Source: a bacterium (GTDB lineage: Bacteria > Vulcanimicrobiota > Vulcanimicrobiia > Vulcanimicrobiales > Vulcanimicrobiaceae). From it: 35,753 nt of DNA. Position numbers and translations under genes: made by a program. Under the pieces are notes generated by a model. The model saw only the letters and a list, made by a program, of their open reading frames with translations. It was not told where the DNA came from and searched no databases. The stretch lies in assembly GCA_021786705.1 (NCBI GenBank), contig JAJYMV010000146.1, forward strand, positions 1-35,753, read 5' to 3'. Each line of letters opens with the position of its first letter. Position 1 is the first letter of the stretch. Positions 33,451 to 35,753 of the stretch are shown one piece after another.

Positions 33451-34276
33451 TTGCGGTCGAATTCGCTATACCAACGATTTACCGATCTTCGCGGCGTTCG
33501 ATGAAGGAGTGATTCGGTATCCCGGTACGTTACATGAAGACGTACCGACGCGCTTGAACGCGATGCTCCTTTCCGGGGAACTCGATCTCGCCCCGATCAG
33601 CGCCTTTGCTTGGGCTCGCAATGCCGACCGGCTCGCTTTGCTTCCCGATCTCTGTATCGGCGCGCGCGACGAGGTCGTCTCCGTCGTTCTCGTTTCGCAG
33701 ACGCCGCCCGCACTGCTCGAAAACACGCAAATATTCGTAACGCAGGAATCTGCGAGCGGGCGGAACTTGTTGCGCGTCCTTTTGGAGCGGCGCTACTGCA
33801 TCTCTCCGTCCTACGTAGAGGACGCCGCGCCGATCGAGCGCGCGCGTCGCGGTTTTCCGGCGCTCTTGATCGGTGATGGCGCGATTGACGCGATCGAAGA
33901 GTTTCCACGCTCGCAGGTCTACGATCTCGGAACGCTCTGGCACGAATGGACCGGGCAGCAGACCGTTTTTGCGGTTTGGGCCGCGCGGCGCGAGATCGTC
34001 GACGAGCGAAACGAGGAAGTGCGCGCTTGTATGGACGCATTGACCGATGCGCTGACGTGGTCGAAGCGGAATATGGGAACGGTCATCGCCGCAGCGCAAC
34101 GACGTTTCGAACGCCCGCCGGGCTTTTACGAGGATTATTACGAGAAATTGAATTTCACATTTCATACCGCCGCACGCAACGGGCTTGCGGCCTATTGCCG
34201 GGAGCTCTTTGCCATCGGTGCGATTCCGCAGGCGCCCCTCGTCGCTCCGGAGGTTACCGATGCCGTCGCTCGCTGA
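33443..34276 (+). CDS. mqnA: Chorismate dehydratase MqnA
   Basis: 277 aa with the periplasmic-binding-protein-like fold of MqnA/MqnD. It dehydrates chorismate to 3-[(1-carboxyvinyl)oxy]benzoate, the MqnE substrate, the first step of the futalosine pathway. The N-terminus has GRIRYTNDLPIFAAF and the GELDLAPISAFAWA block, where APISxxxxA is typical. LLIGDGAIDA and YDLGTLWHEWTGQQTVFAVW are the conserved mid-part. It starts inside the end of mqnE and its end overlaps mqnC by 17 nt, so the three genes form one translationally linked unit. Confidence 0.94.
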   Translation: MLNCGRIRYTNDLPIFAAFDEGVIRYPGTLHEDVPTRLNAMLLSGELDLAPISAFAWARNADRLALLPDLCIGARDEVVSVVLVSQTPPALLENTQIFVTQESASGRNLLRVLLERRYCISPSYVEDAAPIERARRGFPALLIGDGAIDAIEEFPRSQVYDLGTLWHEWTGQQTVFAVWAARREIVDERNEEVRACMDALTDALTWSKRNMGTVIAAAQRRFERPPGFYEDYYEKLNFTFHTAARNGLAAYCRELFAIGAIPQAPLVAPEVTDAVAR

Positions 34277-35345
34277 CCTGCTCGACCGCGCCGCCGCCGG
34301 CGGCCGCCTGAGTTACGACGAAGGCGTACGCCTCTATCGCGAGGCTTCGCTCCACGATCTCGGCGCGGCGGCGCACGCACGCCGTATGGCGATGCATCCG
34401 GGCGACACGGTTACCTACGTTATCGATACCACGATCAACTACACGAACGTCTGCAACGTCCACTGCACGTTCTGCGCCTTCTTCCGCCCCGAACAACATA
34501 AAGAAGGCTACACGATGTCGCACGATCGCGTGCTCGAACGGGTGAAGTTCGCCGCCGACCAAGGGGCGACGCAGATCATGATTCAGGGCGGCGTCAACCC
34601 CAAGCTCGGGCTCGCATGGTTCGAAGAACTCTTCGAGCGCGTGCGCCGCGAGTATCCCGAGGTCGATATCCACTCGCTCTCGGTCTCCGAGATCGTCGGC
34701 ATCGCGAAGGTCGAAGGCTGCTCGACGCGCGAGGTGTTGCAGCGCTTGCAGGCCGCCGGGCTGAAATCGCTGCCGGGTGCGGGAGCGGAGATTCTCGTCG
34801 AACGCGTGCGCAAACGCATCTCTGCGCGGAAGGTCGTGCCCGAGGCGTGGATCGGCGTCATGCGCGAGGCGCAGCAACTCGGCATGCCGACGACGGCGAC
34901 GATGATGTTCGGATCGATCGAGACGCCCGAGGAACGGATCGAACACATGCGCGTGCTCCGGGATCTTCAGGACGAAACGCAGGGCTTCACGGCATTTATT
35001 CCTTGGTACTACGTGCCGTTCAAGACGCCGTTGCGTGGGAAGGAAGCGACGGGATTGGAGTACCTGCGCGTGCTCGCGATCTCGCGGCTCTTCCTCGATA
35101 ATTTCCCACATCTCCAGGCGTCGTGGTTGACCCCCGGTCTCAAGATGGGGCAACTCGCGTTGCTCTACGGTTGCGACGATATGGGCGGCACGATTCTCGA
35201 AGAGCAAGTCGTGCACGATGCCGGTTCGACGAACGAAGCGACGCGTCGCGACCTCGAGAACGCAATTATCGGTTCGGGGTTCCGCCCCGTGATTCGCGAC
35301 ACGTATTGGAATCTTCGTGCGGAGCCCGCGCTCGCTACGGCGTGA
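34260..35345 (+). CDS. mqnC: Cyclic dehypoxanthine futalosine synthase MqnC (radical SAM)
   Basis: 361 aa from the ATG at 34260, chosen for GGAGG six nt upstream and the conserved first residues (MPSLADLLDRAAAGGRLSYD). The track's earlier start adds a spurious Arg-rich extension. The [4Fe-4S] motif is CNVHCTFC (C65, C69, C72). The family blocks QIMIQGGVNPKLGLAWFEEL, DIHSLSVSEI, LPGAGAEILVERVRKRISARK and MMFGSIETPEERI are intact. It cyclises dehypoxanthine futalosine after MqnB removes hypoxanthine or adenine. No terminator is evident after it. Confidence 0.95.
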   Translation: MPSLADLLDRAAAGGRLSYDEGVRLYREASLHDLGAAAHARRMAMHPGDTVTYVIDTTINYTNVCNVHCTFCAFFRPEQHKEGYTMSHDRVLERVKFAADQGATQIMIQGGVNPKLGLAWFEELFERVRREYPEVDIHSLSVSEIVGIAKVEGCSTREVLQRLQAAGLKSLPGAGAEILVERVRKRISARKVVPEAWIGVMREAQQLGMPTTATMMFGSIETPEERIEHMRVLRDLQDETQGFTAFIPWYYVPFKTPLRGKEATGLEYLRVLAISRLFLDNFPHLQASWLTPGLKMGQLALLYGCDDMGGTILEEQVVHDAGSTNEATRRDLENAIIGSGFRPVIRDTYWNLRAEPALATA

Positions 35346-35509
35346 TGCTGACGCCGAGCCTCTACCCTGAAACGCTTAGCGATAACGACGTCTGCTATTT
35401 CGTAACCACTGCGCAATCGTTCAATTGTATCAAAATCGCCTAGCAAAGCGTTGAGAGCGCTTCGGAAGGTTGCAGCGGAGATATCCTTCCGGCTACCGAA
35501 GGCCGCTCG
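35346..35509. other. Intergenic region between mqnC and mrr
   Basis: 164 bp without a convincing gene. A 32-codon ORF overlapping the mqnC stop is judged spurious. No clear intrinsic terminator is seen; an inverted repeat lies at its right end. Confidence 0.5.
35463..35491. promoter_or_regulatory. Inverted repeat just upstream of the mrr-like gene
   Basis: CGGAAGG and CCTTCCG form 7-bp perfect arms around a 15-nt spacer, ending 18 bp before the mrr ATG. A further CCGAAGG nearby serves as ribosome site. It may be an operator or a leader hairpin limiting nuclease expression. Tentative. Confidence 0.35.
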
Positions 35510-35753
35510 ATGGCAGTACCGACATTCGACCAATTGATGCGTCCGCTTCTCAATGCGCTCACGGACGGGAAATCACACCGCCTTTCCGACCTCGCCGATC
35601 CAATTTCTTCGTCGATCGGCCTATCTGAGGCTGACAAGGCGGAGCAAATCCCATCCGGACAATTACGGTTTCGCAATCGAATTTACTGGGCGAAGCTTCA
35701 TTTAAGCAAGGCAAAGGCCGTCGAGACGACGGCGCCCAGTACGATTCGTATTA
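35510..35753 (+). CDS. mrr: Mrr-type restriction endonuclease, N-terminal part (runs off window)
   Basis: The ATG at 35510 (AAGG 8 nt upstream) opens a frame that continues past the window end and is missing from the ORF track. The 81 visible residues match the Mrr N-terminal winged-helix DNA-recognition domain. MAVPTFDQLMRPLLNAL aligns with the canonical MxVPTYDxFxxPxLxxL. It is followed by IGLSEADKAEQIPSGQ and the RFRNRIYWAKLHLSKAKAVE helix. Full Mrr (about 300 aa) has a C-terminal PD-(D/E)xK nuclease that cuts methylated DNA (type IV restriction); that half is not visible here. The local sequence is AT-richer than mqnC, consistent with a mobile defence gene. Confidence 0.85.
   Translation, partial: MAVPTFDQLMRPLLNALTDGKSHRLSDLADPISSSIGLSEADKAEQIPSGQLRFRNRIYWAKLHLSKAKAVETTAPSTIRI

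Noticed and set aside
35346-35444. Mini-ORF overlapping the mqnC stop (TGATG)
   Set aside because: Only 32 codons, no ribosome site beyond the overlap, no recognisable sequence.

Overview
This window looks like a chromosomal segment from a GC-rich bacterium with two membranes. A TolC-type outer-membrane channel, a periplasmic adaptor, HtrA and Sec/Tat-exported proteins point to a diderm envelope. RNase J and futalosine-pathway menaquinone genes (mqnE, mqnA, mqnC) are more typical of Terrabacteria-like phyla than of Gammaproteobacteria. An uncultured lineage such as Eremiobacterota/Vulcanimicrobiota (WPS-2) or Armatimonadota would fit, but this is inference from gene content, not from a marker. 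Genes are tightly packed, with many ATGA or TGATG overlaps and several TTG or GTG starts. I see no tRNA, rRNA, CRISPR array or insertion sequence.

Layout. 1-2.3 kb: an exported dipeptidyl-peptidase-IV-like S9 peptidase (+). 2.3-2.6 kb: a small exported Lys/Ala-rich repeat protein (-) with its own terminator. 2.7-5.4 kb: an acyl-CoA dehydrogenase (-) divergent from a two-subunit 3-oxoacid CoA-transferase (+), probably short-chain acid or ketone-body catabolism. 5.4-6.9 kb: a visibly AT-richer patch with two orphan ORFs, possibly acquired. 6.9-7.6 kb: a small membrane-anchored protein and a CuA-type cupredoxin, convergent on a terminator.

7.7-13.4 kb (-): dnaK-grpE-dnaJ, then a VOC-fold protein and a full-length ABC exporter, with ATGA couplings. 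The dnaK leader carries inverted repeats. 13.7-21.9 kb (-): a probable operon running from a small exported protein through a Yip1-family membrane protein, a TolC-like channel, an adaptor, two FtsX/MacB-type permeases and a LolD/MacB-type ATPase to an HtrA-type protease. It reads as a split MacAB-TolC-like exporter with envelope quality control.

21.9-26.2 kb (+): RNase J, an EamA/DMT transporter, and a small Tat-exported protein overlapping an amidase. 26.2-29.5 kb (-): a glycosyltransferase, a tandem PilZ protein and an isocitrate-dehydrogenase-family enzyme. 29.5-35.3 kb (+): FtsK/SpoIIIE, a PAP2 phosphatase, then mqnE-mqnA-mqnC in overlapping order. The last 244 bases hold the start of an Mrr-type restriction protein that the ORF track does not list.

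Nothing here is a clearly new multi-gene system. The best leads are the two-permease exporter cluster with a start-codon hairpin at tolC, the Tat-protein/amidase pair, the overlapping ORF upstream of yip1, the dnaK leader repeats, and the AT-rich patch.
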